Part shown: one piece after another, positions 1 to 8,663 of the stretch
How positions within the stretch are numbered: position 1 is the stretch's first letter
Layout: each line of letters opens with the position of its first letter
Source: Candidatus Zhuqueibacterota bacterium
Lineage (GTDB): Bacteria > Zhuqueibacterota > Zhuqueibacteria > Zhuqueibacterales > Zhuqueibacteraceae
Direction of reading: 5' to 3'
Length of the DNA: 64,000 nucleotides
Assembly (NCBI GenBank): GCA_022616415.1
Contig: JAKEEU010000107.1
Span: 84,681 to 148,680, forward strand
The notes under the pieces: generated by a model
What the model was told of the DNA's origin: nothing
The model's input: only the letters and a program-made list of their open reading frames with translations
The model's database searches: none
Translations under genes and position numbers: made by a program

Positions 1-2678
1 CTCAACCGGAGATCGACATTGTAGGTATCGGTCCACTTGACATTATTGACGATTCCAGGTATGCTGCCACCGCCGGCCCAGGTGAAGTGGAATCCGGACC
101 GCCAAGCGCCCAAAATATTCAACCGAATATCCGCCAGCGGATGAAATCCGGCAAGCTGCGGCCCAAACGCGGACGGCGAGAAGAGATAGATATTAGCGCG
201 GGCATAAGGCCTGGCAAGCGGCTTCTGTTGTTGAGCTTGCGTGCGCGTATCGCGTTCGATTTCGCGTTGCCTCGCTGTGTTGGCGCTGTACTCATTGAAG
301 CCAAAATTGCCGGAGGTGTTGACCTGATACGTATAATTGACGAATCCCTGCACCCAATTGCCGCGATTCTTCGTCAACGTCAGCTCAAAGCCGCGAATGT
401 CTTCATAATTGTTGGGCTCAGTGACTTGATAGTTGACGGTGGAGAGATCCCGGCTGGTGTATCTGACCAATCTTGACTGCAACGACACATCTTTATAGTA
501 TCCCGCCAGCCGAACGAGAAACTGATCGGCAATATTTTGCTCATAGCCTAATTCATAAGCAATCGTTTTGGGCAATGGATTGTTCGGATTGGCCAGGCGG
601 GTGACGAGATTATTGTCGCTAAATCTGCGGACGAGATAAAGATTTTCCGGGAGCGGCAATTGCCGGAAATGCCCGTAATTGAAATAGAGCTTGCTATTCA
701 CCGTAATCGGAAAGGCTACGCCGAGCCGCGGGCTGAGATCAAAGATGCGCTCGGTCGACTCTTTTTGCAACAGCGTGTCGAGTCCCAACGACCTTGAGGA
801 CGAGAAGGCATTGCTGTACGGATCATAAACGTACCATTGGCCGCCGGCATGCGAGTAGTCAAGGCGCAGGCCGAGGTTGGCGATCATTCCCAGAAACTCC
901 AGCTTGTCTTGAACATAGAACGCGCCGCGTTTCGGGAAGGTATGCCACTTGGAGCGCGAGCGGCCGCTGGGCAGGAATTCATCAACCGAGGCATAATTGA
1001 CTTTATTGTCCGTATACACAAATTCCACCCCGGTTTTGATTTGATTATAGCGGCCGATCTGGCTGCTGAAATCGATCTTCGCAGAATAGACGGTCACTTC
1101 ACTGCTGTCACGCGAGTTGCTCATGCCGACGCCCGAGCGCATGCCGCTGCCAATGCCAAAAGCCGGGCGCGGCTCAAAGCCAAAAGGTCCTTCATCAACG
1201 TAATAATTGTTGCCGAACAAGTGAACCCGGGAAGTATCGCGGCCACGCCCGGGACGGGTTTCGTAGCTGGAGGCAAAACGGCTCAAGGTTGCCTCGTAAA
1301 ATGTCGACGAGTTCAAGACATGCGTAAACTTGGCGCCAACACTGGTGCGCGTAATCGTAGTGGGCGCCCAATAGTCGGTGGCAAAAATTCTCGTGTCAAT
1401 GAAGCTGACCCGGTTTAATTCGTCAGCGATACTTTCGGCGGAGCGGAAGATGCCGGCCAAGCCGGCATTGTTGTTGTTCGTGCCGGTCGACCGCCCCCGA
1501 ATACCTTCCACGATCAATTTCATTCCGGAGCCGATTTCGGTCGTGACTTTCAACTGGCCGCTATAATCCCGATAGCCATCCTTCGAGAGCGGAATGACAT
1601 ACATTTCCTGGGCGGTGCGGTACGAGGCCCAAAAACGCATATTCCCGAGCATCTCGCTCACGAGAGGCATTGGCCCGCCGATACTCATATCGAAATCATA
1701 ATCCGGATCAATAATGTCGAGGTTCCTCCGATGTTGCCACAGGAAGAGCCGCTGTGCAGCCTCCGGGGTCAGATCGTTGGTCGGATCATTGTCTTTCAAT
1801 GTTTTGAGCGCGATGGAATTCCACCCCTCGAATTCCTGATACTGCTGTTGAGTTTTTTCATCCCAGGCGCCGTTTTTGGTTCCCGTCCAGGCCACCGCCT
1901 CATCGACGTACGGACGTATCCAGTACGAATTGGGGTCGTTTGGTGAATGACCAAAATGCTTTTGCGTTGCCGGGCTGTAACGGCTGAGGATGCTGAGGGT
2001 GTAGCGGTCTCTTTTGCCTTCTTTCGTCACGACATTGATCAAGCCGGAGCGAATATTGCCGTATTCGGCATTAAAACCGCCGGTTTGAATATTGATTTCC
2101 TCAATTGCGGTAAAGCTGATGGCGGTGTACGGCGTGTTATCGCGCTCGTCTCGCAGCGTGATGCCGTTAACCATAAACGCCGTTTGACTCGCACCTCCGC
2201 CACGAATTTCCAAGCCGCGCACCCCGGCTTGCAAGCCGACTATGCTGGCGACATTCACGACCGGAAGAGATTTCACTTCCTCGATATTCAAATTCGCCTG
2301 GCTGGCGGAAATATCTTTCACGACCACCGGCCGTTGCGCCACGACGACGACTTCCTCGCCGGCGATGACTTCCTGTTTCAGTTTAAAATTGAGCTCGGTG
2401 GTGAGGTCGATTTTTACCACCACTTCGGTGGCCCGTTGGGCCGTGTAGCCCACGTAACTCCCCCGCACAGTGTAGGCGCCAGGCGGAACATTGAGAATCA
2501 CGTAATACCCGTCGAGGTTGGTGACGGCGCCCATCGTGGTGCCTTCGAGAACGACATTGACGCCCGGCAGTGGCTCGCCGTTGTCAGCGTCCGTAATCGT
2601 GCCGGCCAGTTTTCCGGTGGTGCCGGCGAAAATGAGTGGAATGGGCAAAGTGAGGGCGAGAAACAAAATTCTCTTCAT
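1..2678 (-). CDS. TonB-dependent receptor, C-terminus cut by window edge
   Basis: Outer-membrane receptor that would import a ligand using TonB energy; the substrate cannot be told. The minus-strand reading frame is open from the ATG at 2678 to the window edge (about 892 codons). Residues 1-18 form a signal peptide (MKRILFLALTLPIPLIFA), residues about 22-100 a carboxypeptidase-regulatory-like beta domain (GTITDADNGEPLPGVNV), then a TonB plug (SLPVVNVASIVGLQAGV, IRGGGASQTAFMVNG, GGFNAEYGNIRSG), followed by beta-barrel strands rich in aromatic residues. An AGGAGG ribosome site lies just upstream, and a sigma-70 type promoter about 270 bp further up. This domain order is typical of Bacteroidota/KSB1/Calditrichota receptors. 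Only the last part of the barrel is missing. Confidence 0.93.
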   Translation of the reverse strand, partial: MKRILFLALTLPIPLIFAGTTGKLAGTITDADNGEPLPGVNVVLEGTTMGAVTNLDGYYVILNVPPGAYTVRGSYVGYTAQRATEVVVKIDLTTELNFKLKQEVIAGEEVVVVAQRPVVVKDISASQANLNIEEVKSLPVVNVASIVGLQAGVRGLEIRGGGASQTAFMVNGITLRDERDNTPYTAISFTAIEEINIQTGGFNAEYGNIRSGLINVVTKEGKRDRYTLSILSRYSPATQKHFGHSPNDPNSYWIRPYVDEAVAWTGTKNGAWDEKTQQQYQEFEGWNSIALKTLKDNDPTNDLTPEAAQRLFLWQHRRNLDIIDPDYDFDMSIGGPMPLVSEMLGNMRFWASYRTAQEMYVIPLSKDGYRDYSGQLKVTTEIGSGMKLIVEGIRGRSTGTNNNNAGLAGIFRSAESIADELNRVSFIDTRIFATDYWAPTTITRTSVGAKFTHVLNSSTFYEATLSRFASSYETRPGRGRDTSRVHLFGNNYYVDEGPFGFEPRPAFGIGSGMRSGVGMSNSRDSSEVTVYSAKIDFSSQIGRYNQIKTGVEFVYTDNKVNYASVDEFLPSGRSRSKWHTFPKRGAFYVQDKLEFLGMIANLGLRLDYSHAGGQWYVYDPYSNAFSSSRSLGLDTLLQKESTERIFDLSPRLGVAFPITVNSKLYFNYGHFRQLPLPENLYLVRRFSDNNLVTRLANPNNPLPKTIAYELGYEQNIADQFLVRLAGYYKDVSLQSRLVRYTSRDLSTVNYQVTEPNNYEDIRGFELTLTKNRGNWVQGFVNYTYQVNTSGNFGFNEYSANTARQREIERDTRTQAQQQKPLARPYARANIYLFSPSAFGPQLAGFHPLADIRLNILGAWRSGFHFTWAGGGSIPGIVNNVKWTDTYNVDLRL

Positions 2679-3187
2679 TAAACCATCCTCCTTCCTCTGG
2701 AAATTTCAGTATTGCACAAATGGAGAGAGCAGCGTGACGTTTTGGCGGCACTGGACTGGTCGTGCTATATCATCGGACGTTCGTCATCACTACGATAATA
2801 ACGGCCATCTTGCTTTTCATCAGCTCAGCATTCTTTAAGGCCGCTTTGCAAGAACTGGCACAACGATTCGCGCAACGTCGAAGGAAAGACCAAATGACAA
2901 CCGGGAGTTTATGGAGGACAACGAAACAGCGAAGATCAAGCGGGTTTAATATAGCAAATCGTTGAAAACTTGTCAAGATGATTTTGTAATTTTTTTTGAA
3001 GCGCTATTTACCCCGCCTAAAAGAGACAATAGTCGTGCCGAAATGTTTAAAACTTGCGGCAATATTATCATGTACTTGGAAAGAGCAAAAATTTGGCCGG
3101 CGTGGCATTTTTTTTAAAATTGCGAAAAGGGCGGGTTAAGTTTCTCAATTTTGGTAAAACGCTTTATCGCTCCAATTCGACATATTC
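2679..3187. other. Intergenic region upstream of the receptor
   Basis: About 500 bp without a convincing gene. It holds the receptor leader and promoter on the minus strand. The stretch 2980-3180 is AT-rich with T-runs. The short frames here show no family resemblance. Confidence 0.5.
2948..2976 (-). promoter_or_regulatory. Sigma-70-like promoter for the TonB receptor
   Basis: On the minus strand TTGACA (2971-2976) is followed after exactly 17 bp by TATATT (2948-2953). It would give an untranslated leader of about 260 nt before the receptor ATG at 2678. I see no known riboswitch in that leader. Confidence 0.6.
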
Positions 3188-3323
3188 TCAATAATGCTTG
3201 AAGTGATAAAGCAAATACCTCTCCCGCTTCATGCGATAAGCCGCCAAATCTTTTTCCCCGCTTGCGACGATGCTCTCCGGCAATTCGCCCCGCAACAATG
3301 CGAATCGAACTTGATCCGTTCCC
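3188..3323 (-). pseudogene. Orphan 3' end of a second NamZ/DUF1343 gene
   Basis: Read on the minus strand from 3323, this stretch encodes about 40 residues that match the C-terminus of the neighbouring DUF1343 protein (GTDQVRFALLRGE...KDL..YRMKRERYL.Y) and then stops at 3188. Over 3212-3323 it aligns without gaps to 4112-4223, exactly 900 bp away, with 12 mismatches in 112 bp by my count. Nothing of the rest of the gene is present. The toxin stop codon lies only 6 bp beyond the edge of the repeat. Confidence 0.8.
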
Positions 3324-3329
3324 TACACA

Positions 3330-3623
3330 CTAACCGTATTGTTCATAAGGAAAACGGATCGTTCGAATCCAGACTGTGCGTTTCTTTTCATCGATCCGAA
3401 AGATGATACGATACTTCTTGTAGATGAGATGACGGAGGGCGGGATTTTCTCGCGTGCGCGGACACCGATACGGACTCCATCGCAATGAAGCGGCAAGCTC
3501 CTGAAGTCGTTGCGTAAATTTAACGGCTCTTATGCATGAATCCTTTGCAATTTGCTTGAAGATTTTTTGGAGTTTCTTTTCCGCTCGGGGCGTCCATTGA
3601 ACTCCGTATAGATCAGTTTCCAC
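3330..3623 (-). CDS. RelE/ParE-superfamily toxin
   Basis: Predicted type II toxin of 97 residues with the compact RelE/ParE fold pattern: WTPRAEKKLQKI helix at the N-terminus, a second helix, then strands YKKYRIIFRIDEKKRTVWIRTIRF. RelE members cleave mRNA on ribosomes and ParE members poison gyrase; the sequence does not settle which. The start is a GTG at 3623, inside the end of the antitoxin gene, with GGAG 5 bases upstream, so the two genes overlap by 94 bp. Its stop lies a few bases from a duplicated piece of the DUF1343 gene. Confidence 0.8.
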   Translation of the reverse strand: METDLYGVQWTPRAEKKLQKIFKQIAKDSCIRAVKFTQRLQELAASLRWSPYRCPRTRENPALRHLIYKKYRIIFRIDEKKRTVWIRTIRFPYEQYG

Positions 3624-4012
3624 ATTCTCTCCATGACCTGCTCAGGTGTCGACCAACGACCGGCTTTGATTTCGCGTTCTGATTCGGCGATCTCAGCATG
3701 GAAGGAGATTTCATCAAGCAATTTGTCAAGGTTGATACCACGAGGGCGAGCCTTGATAAGCGCAACGATTTTTTGAGCATATTCGGCAGTTTTTGAAGTT
3801 TTTTGTCGTCCGTTTCGTTCAAGCGAGAATTTTTTTTGCAGCTTTTCTCTCATTTGTTCATTCGTCACCCAGCGCCCTTCTTCTTGGGCGCGCCGGCTTT
3901 CGGCGATTTTGGCGAGGACATAAATCTCATGGAGCAGCTTGTCCAAATCAATATGGCGCGGACGCGCATCGATAAGCTCGGCGACTTTGCGGGCATATTC
4001 ATTGCTTGTCAT
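3530..4012 (-). CDS. Antitoxin-like protein with an internal tandem duplication
   Basis: A 160-residue protein made of two similar units, about residues 5-58 and 77-132. Each has the plan EYA.K...LI.ARPR.I.LDKLL.EI...A.IAES.....GRW.T.EQ..E. Single-unit proteins of this kind usually sit upstream of RelE/ParE toxins as antitoxins, so neutralisation of the overlapping toxin is inferred. The C-terminal 30 residues are basic (PERKRNSKKSSSK) and come from DNA that also encodes the toxin N-terminus in another frame. I chose the ATG at 4012 because AAGGAG lies 6 bases upstream; starts at 4015 or 4054 are possible. Confidence 0.72.
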   Translation of the reverse strand: MTSNEYARKVAELIDARPRHIDLDKLLHEIYVLAKIAESRRAQEEGRWVTNEQMREKLQKKFSLERNGRQKTSKTAEYAQKIVALIKARPRGINLDKLLDEISFHAEIAESEREIKAGRWSTPEQVMERMWKLIYTEFNGRPERKRNSKKSSSKLQRIHA

Positions 4013-4099
4013 CATTGGCTCCTTGAAGTGATTGACCGAAAGATACGAAATCAATGATTCAGATGCAAGCGGTTTTATTTCAAATATTGATCCGTGGTC

Positions 4100-5323
4100 T
4101 CACCGATACATCAAATACCTCTCCCGCTTCATGCGATAATCCTCCAAATCTTTTCCCCCCCTTGCCACAATACTGTCCGGCGGTTCGCCGCGCAACAACG
4201 CGAATCGAACTTGATCCGTTCCCATCGCGTGGTCAAAGCTCTTTATACGCGCGGGATTAAAAATTTGCTGCTCGGGGTACAATTTGAGCAACGCCGAAAG
4301 AATATGCAACTGCGTTAGCACCGGCCGGAATTCGCGGGGATTCGTCAGATGAATTTGCGCTCCGGCAAGCTGCTTGTCTTGGTGGCTGAAATAATACGGC
4401 CGAAAATAGAGCGGACGAAAACGCACGCCCGGCAAATTGCGGCTGTTCAATTCGGCGGCCAAATTTTCGGGATCGATCCACGTTTGGCCGATCAGCTCGA
4501 ACGGCAGCGTATAGCCCACGCCGGTGGAGAGCGACTGCAATTCGCCGATGCCGCCGGTGGCGGCGATATAAAATGCCGTTTCCGGATGCGGCACGTGCGG
4601 CGAGGTGAGCACCCACGGCAAGCCGGTGTCGGCAAAGAGCATCGACCGCTGCCAGCCTTCCATCGGCACCACCGTCAAGTGCGCGTGAATGCCGAACGCT
4701 TCATTGAAAAATCTCGCCAGCTCGCCGACGGTCAAGCCATAAATGTAAGGAATCGGATACATCCCGATGCCGGATTTGAAGCGTTCGTCCAACACCGGTC
4801 CTTCGATTAAATCGCCGCCGAGCGGATCGGGCCGGTCCAGCACCACCACGCGAATGCCGGCTTGGGCCGCGCCTTGCATCGCGAGCGCCAATGTATAAAT
4901 GTAAGTGTAGACGCGCGAGCCGATGTCTTGAATATCGTAAATCAGCACTTCGATATTTTGCAGCATCTCGGGCGTTGGCGGCGCCATGGGGCCGTTATAC
5001 AATGAGTAAATCGGAATGCCGGTTTTGCGATCGACGCTGTGATTGACTTTCTCACCGGCAAACGCATCGCCGCGCACCCCGTGCTCCGGCCCGAAGAGTG
5101 CCACCAAACGCACATTAGGCAGATTGTGCAAAACATCAATCGTCGAAGCCAAATCCGACGTCACGCCAGTGGGGTTGGTAATCAGCCCGACGCGCTTGCC
5201 CTCAATCAAATACTGATATTGGCTGATGAGAACTTCGATGCCGGGCTTGACTTGTGAAAAGGTTGTGGAAGGGAGGAAACCAATCACGAGAGAGAAAATG
5301 GTGGAGAGGAGAATTTTTTGCAT
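4100..5323 (-). CDS. namZ: Exo-beta-N-acetylmuramidase, NamZ/DUF1343 family
   Basis: Family members (GH171) release N-acetylmuramic acid from the non-reducing end of peptidoglycan fragments, for recycling or scavenging. The 407-residue protein has a signal peptide (residues 1-23, ending TTFSQ), the N-terminal hallmark ALFGPEHG at about 76-82, DIQDIGSRVYTYIYTL, and the conserved C-terminal part ending KRERYLMYR. Length agrees with the family, about 400. I took the ATG at 5323 because the upstream extension runs into a hairpin repeat. Its 3' end is duplicated 900 bp away across a toxin-antitoxin cassette. Confidence 0.85.
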   Translation of the reverse strand: MQKILLSTIFSLVIGFLPSTTFSQVKPGIEVLISQYQYLIEGKRVGLITNPTGVTSDLASTIDVLHNLPNVRLVALFGPEHGVRGDAFAGEKVNHSVDRKTGIPIYSLYNGPMAPPTPEMLQNIEVLIYDIQDIGSRVYTYIYTLALAMQGAAQAGIRVVVLDRPDPLGGDLIEGPVLDERFKSGIGMYPIPYIYGLTVGELARFFNEAFGIHAHLTVVPMEGWQRSMLFADTGLPWVLTSPHVPHPETAFYIAATGGIGELQSLSTGVGYTLPFELIGQTWIDPENLAAELNSRNLPGVRFRPLYFRPYYFSHQDKQLAGAQIHLTNPREFRPVLTQLHILSALLKLYPEQQIFNPARIKSFDHAMGTDQVRFALLRGEPPDSIVARGGKDLEDYRMKRERYLMYR

Positions 5324-5374
5324 CGTTGTGTGAATGAGACTGTGAAGGTTAAAATTTGAAAGTTTTACGTTTCC

Positions 5375-5440
5375 CCCCAACGGATAGATGAACCCAACTG
5401 TAAAAGGCCTTTTTCCGTTGGGTTCATCTATCCGTTGGGG
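5375..5440. repeat. Perfect 24-bp inverted repeat, CAACGGAT family
   Basis: Arms 5375-5398 and 5417-5440 are exact reverse complements. The spacer contains the palindrome AAAAGGCCTTTT. The core word CAACGGAT(A) recurs in intergenic DNA near 51565-51635 and 57025-57050, so this is one copy of a dispersed repeat rather than only a terminator. Confidence 0.75.
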
Positions 5441-5556
5441 AATTTTTTTGATTCCGTGTGAGTTTTTGATCCGTATGGTATTTTCTGTGTTGTGGTTGAA
5501 TCGTGTTACCTTTGGAAAAAAGCACGACCGCGAAGATTTTACTGCATGGTTCGTTT

Positions 5557-5579
5557 GCAGACTGGCAGTCTGCGTTACG
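5557..5579 (-). repeat. Stop-adjacent hairpin with GTAAC motif, yhaN copy
   Basis: On the minus strand, right after the TGA of the yhaN-like gene, comes CGTAAC followed by the hairpin GCAGAC-TGCC-like-GTCTGC (5557-5573). An almost identical element follows the nuoL stop. Confidence 0.7.
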
Positions 5580-8500
5580 TCATCTGCCCTCCAACGCAAT
5601 GATCGCGCACTGCTCCGGCTTGCCGTGAAAATGCTCGAACACCAGCGGGTCTTTGGTAAAATAAAAAATCTGGTGCGACTCAGCGAGAATGTCGAGGATT
5701 TGCAGCGCGTTGGCCATTCTTCGCGCGTCGGCGTGCACCAGCGGATCATCGAGCAACAGCGGAATGGACTCGCCGCTTTCCGCGAAAAATTCCACCACTG
5801 CGGCGCGCAGCAGCAGATAAACTTGCTCGATCGTTCCCAGGCTGAGCTTGGTCAACGCCACCGGCGCGGGAACCGCCGGACCTTGCAGGCGCACGGAAAA
5901 ATCGGCCGGATCGACCATGGCGTCGACGTAGCGGCCGCCGGTGAGCTTTTCGAGGTGCCGGCCCAAAAATTCATTCAAGCGCGGCGCGAAATTATGGTGC
6001 AGCGTTTGGGCGGCATGGGAAATATAGTCGCGCGCCAGCTCCAGCGCTTGCCGGGCATTTTCCAGGCTGTTGACCTCGGCTTCGACGAGCGCGATATCTT
6101 CCTCGATCTCCGCCAAAGGCGGCAAGCCCTGCAAGCGCGCCTCGACGCGCTCACGCAGCACCGCGAGATTCTGCTCCCTGGCATGAATTTCTTCCAGCAC
6201 CTTTTCGCGTTTCTTCTGCAGCTCCGTGCGCGTCACCTCGGTGACCGGCGATGGCGGCAATTTTATCGCGCCATCTTCGTTGTTTGCCGCTGCCGGAAGC
6301 GGCGCCGAGGCGGAATCGAATGGCTGCAATTCTTCGCGCAAACGGGCGATAGTCGCGGCCAACGTCTCCGGCGTGTCGCCCGCAAGAATTTCGGCGCGCA
6401 ACGCTTCGGTTTGCTGCAATTGCATTTGCCTTGATTCCAGATACTCGCGTTTTTGGCAGCCGCTCAAATAACTCTGAAACGCCTCCTCGCCGGCCGGCTC
6501 GTCAATCCCGGCCTTTTGCAAAATTTCTTCCAGCTCGTTGCTGATCCGCGACAGGACGATTGCAATCTGCTTTTGCTTGTCGTCGATTTGCGCGAGGCGT
6601 TGCTGCACCGTGTTTTTCTCACTCCACACTTCGTGAGACTGGCGCAGGCGTTGTTCGGCGTCACGCAACGTTTCGATGCCGATATAGCCGATGCCGAGCT
6701 TCGCCATCCAAACGGCCAGCGGCTGCTCGATTTTATTCATTTCATCCTTGAACTTTTGGCGCTTTTGAATTACGCCGCTAAGCTCATCGTATTCCACGCG
6801 GCGCTTTTCCAGCTCCTCAATCGAGCGGACGCCGTAGCTCGACAGCACCTCGCGCCATTGCTGCCGGTCTTCCATGTAGCGATCTTCGACTTCCAGCAGC
6901 CACTGGCCAAGCTCGCGGCTGCGGGTTCCCCAGCGCACATACAACGCCACGACGACGAGGAGCGCAATGATGCAGGTTGGCAAAATAAAGCCGAGCGCAT
7001 TGCTGTCGCTGCTAATCAAGCGGTTCCCCAAGTCCATGACCAAGGCCACGATGGCGATGACTGCTCCCAGTGCGGCCACGCCTTGCCGGCGCTCGCGGTC
7101 TTTTTGATGTTCGTCGTAAGCGGCGCGCGCTTCTTCGACCTCGGCTTCTTCTTCCTTGACGCGCGCTTCGAGCGTTTTGTGCTGTTCGAGCTGCCGCCAA
7201 TCCAAGCCGGCAAGCGCGGCGCGGTCGATCTCCGTCAAGCCGGCCTTTTTTACGCTCTCTTCAATGTCGTGCTCGGCGCTCTCATTATTCAAGATTTCTT
7301 CGGAAACGGCTTCCCAGCGGCTGCGCAGCGCCAAAAATTCTTCAAATAAAAACTCCTGCCAAAGATCTTCGGGCACGTGCAGCGTTTCGCTTTTGCCGGC
7401 GAGCGCCAGCAACTTCACGTCGAGGCCGGCCCGCTCGTCGGCCAACAGGCTGCGCAGCTTGTCCTCATGGTTGAAATCGTGCATGAGCTGAAAGAAAAGC
7501 TCCTTTTCTTCAACCGGAAAATTTTTGTAGGGCAACGCCGCCGCAATTTCCGCCGCCAGCTTTTCGCGCTGCTGCTCGCTTTCTTGGGCACGGCTGAGGC
7601 GCGCCTCGAGCTGCGCCAATTGATTTTGGATGATTTGCCGATCGAGTCCATCGATTTGCGCGCGCAGCTCGTCCAGCTCCAATTCGATAAATTCGATTTT
7701 TTCCATATCGTTTTGCGCCTCGCGCTGTGTCGCCAGCCGCAAGAGCTGAGTGGCGCGCAGCTCTTCGAGCTGCAAGCGCGCCTGGGGCAGCAGCGCCTTT
7801 TGCGAGCGATCGCTGCCAAGCTCGCGCAATTTTTTCTCGAGACGCTCGATGGCTTGCTCCGCGGAATGGTCCGCGCCGGCGGCGTCGAGCAAGCGCAGGA
7901 TGGCGTCGGAGACGGCGGTGGCATCGCGATCCGCCAAAGGCCGCAGCGCGCCCTGTTGCAAACACGCCGTCGCCAGAAAAACCTGGCGGGACATGCCGAT
8001 TTGCTTCTCCATGAAATCCGCTTTGCCCCGCAAGGCGGGGCCGCGGCGATAACGCACCAGCCAATCTTCGCCGGTGACCGCATCGAGAAGCTGGGTGGGT
8101 ACGTCGTCGTTGCCAAAATCGCGATGGATGAGAAACGCGTGGCCGTCGTCAAGCGCATATTTCAAGCTGCCGCCATAGTCAGATTTGAGGGAAGCCCGGC
8201 TGCCGTTCGCGGCGGCAGGTTTATCAGCGGACTCCTCGGCCGGTGTTGGCTTGTAAGCCGCCGTCGCAGATTGCGCCGCAAAGACGATTCTCGGCTCGCT
8301 CACCACTGCAACCGCGGCGGTTTCCGCCGGCAGCACACTCATCGCTGCTTCGTGTTCAGCCGCCCTCGCCATGGCCGGTTGAATGCGCAACGCTCCGGTT
8401 TGCGGCGAATCGATCAACCCCATTTTTGCCGCGCGGGCGGAGCGGCGCAGCAGCCAGGGGCGATAACGCTCGTGCATCTCCTGATCCTTTTGCAGCGCCC

Positions 8501-8663
8501 GGCTGTTGTCGTAAAAACCGTACAGCAAGGCGATGATCGCTTGTTGCAAAGTCGATTTGCCGGCTTCGTTCGGCCCGAAAATGACGTTGATTTTCGGATG
8601 AAATTTGAATTGCGCCTCACGCAAGCGCCCGAAACCGTTGAGAGTCATTTCCAGCAATTTCAT
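5580..8663 (-). CDS. YhaN-like AAA ATPase (SbcC/Rad50-like) with membrane segment
   Basis: Large SMC-like ATPase, 1027 residues. Walker A GPNEAGKST at residues 30-38, long coiled coils, an ABC-type signature (LSLGTIEQ) and Walker B IPLLLDDPL near 965. Two hydrophobic stretches at about 528-578 interrupt the coiled coil, as in the YhaN branch, which suggests membrane attachment at the arm tip. It starts with ATGA overlap to the stop of the upstream metallophosphoesterase gene, so the two are translationally coupled, like SbcD-SbcC or YhaO-YhaN. Role in DNA end processing or repair is inferred from that pairing. The stretch at about residues 80-165 between Walker A and the coil is low in conserved sequence and may be an insertion. 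Confidence 0.85.
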   Translation of the reverse strand: MKLLEMTLNGFGRLREAQFKFHPKINVIFGPNEAGKSTLQQAIIALLYGFYDNSRALQKDQEMHERYRPWLLRRSARAAKMGLIDSPQTGALRIQPAMARAAEHEAAMSVLPAETAAVAVVSEPRIVFAAQSATAAYKPTPAEESADKPAAANGSRASLKSDYGGSLKYALDDGHAFLIHRDFGNDDVPTQLLDAVTGEDWLVRYRRGPALRGKADFMEKQIGMSRQVFLATACLQQGALRPLADRDATAVSDAILRLLDAAGADHSAEQAIERLEKKLRELGSDRSQKALLPQARLQLEELRATQLLRLATQREAQNDMEKIEFIELELDELRAQIDGLDRQIIQNQLAQLEARLSRAQESEQQREKLAAEIAAALPYKNFPVEEKELFFQLMHDFNHEDKLRSLLADERAGLDVKLLALAGKSETLHVPEDLWQEFLFEEFLALRSRWEAVSEEILNNESAEHDIEESVKKAGLTEIDRAALAGLDWRQLEQHKTLEARVKEEEAEVEEARAAYDEHQKDRERRQGVAALGAVIAIVALVMDLGNRLISSDSNALGFILPTCIIALLVVVALYVRWGTRSRELGQWLLEVEDRYMEDRQQWREVLSSYGVRSIEELEKRRVEYDELSGVIQKRQKFKDEMNKIEQPLAVWMAKLGIGYIGIETLRDAEQRLRQSHEVWSEKNTVQQRLAQIDDKQKQIAIVLSRISNELEEILQKAGIDEPAGEEAFQSYLSGCQKREYLESRQMQLQQTEALRAEILAGDTPETLAATIARLREELQPFDSASAPLPAAANNEDGAIKLPPSPVTEVTRTELQKKREKVLEEIHAREQNLAVLRERVEARLQGLPPLAEIEEDIALVEAEVNSLENARQALELARDYISHAAQTLHHNFAPRLNEFLGRHLEKLTGGRYVDAMVDPADFSVRLQGPAVPAPVALTKLSLGTIEQVYLLLRAAVVEFFAESGESIPLLLDDPLVHADARRMANALQILDILAESHQIFYFTKDPLVFEHFHGKPEQCAIIALEGR

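Noticed and set aside
87..2681. Several plus-strand open frames of 60-240 codons
   Set aside because: They lie opposite the TonB receptor gene, which has clear domains, signal peptide, ribosome site and promoter.
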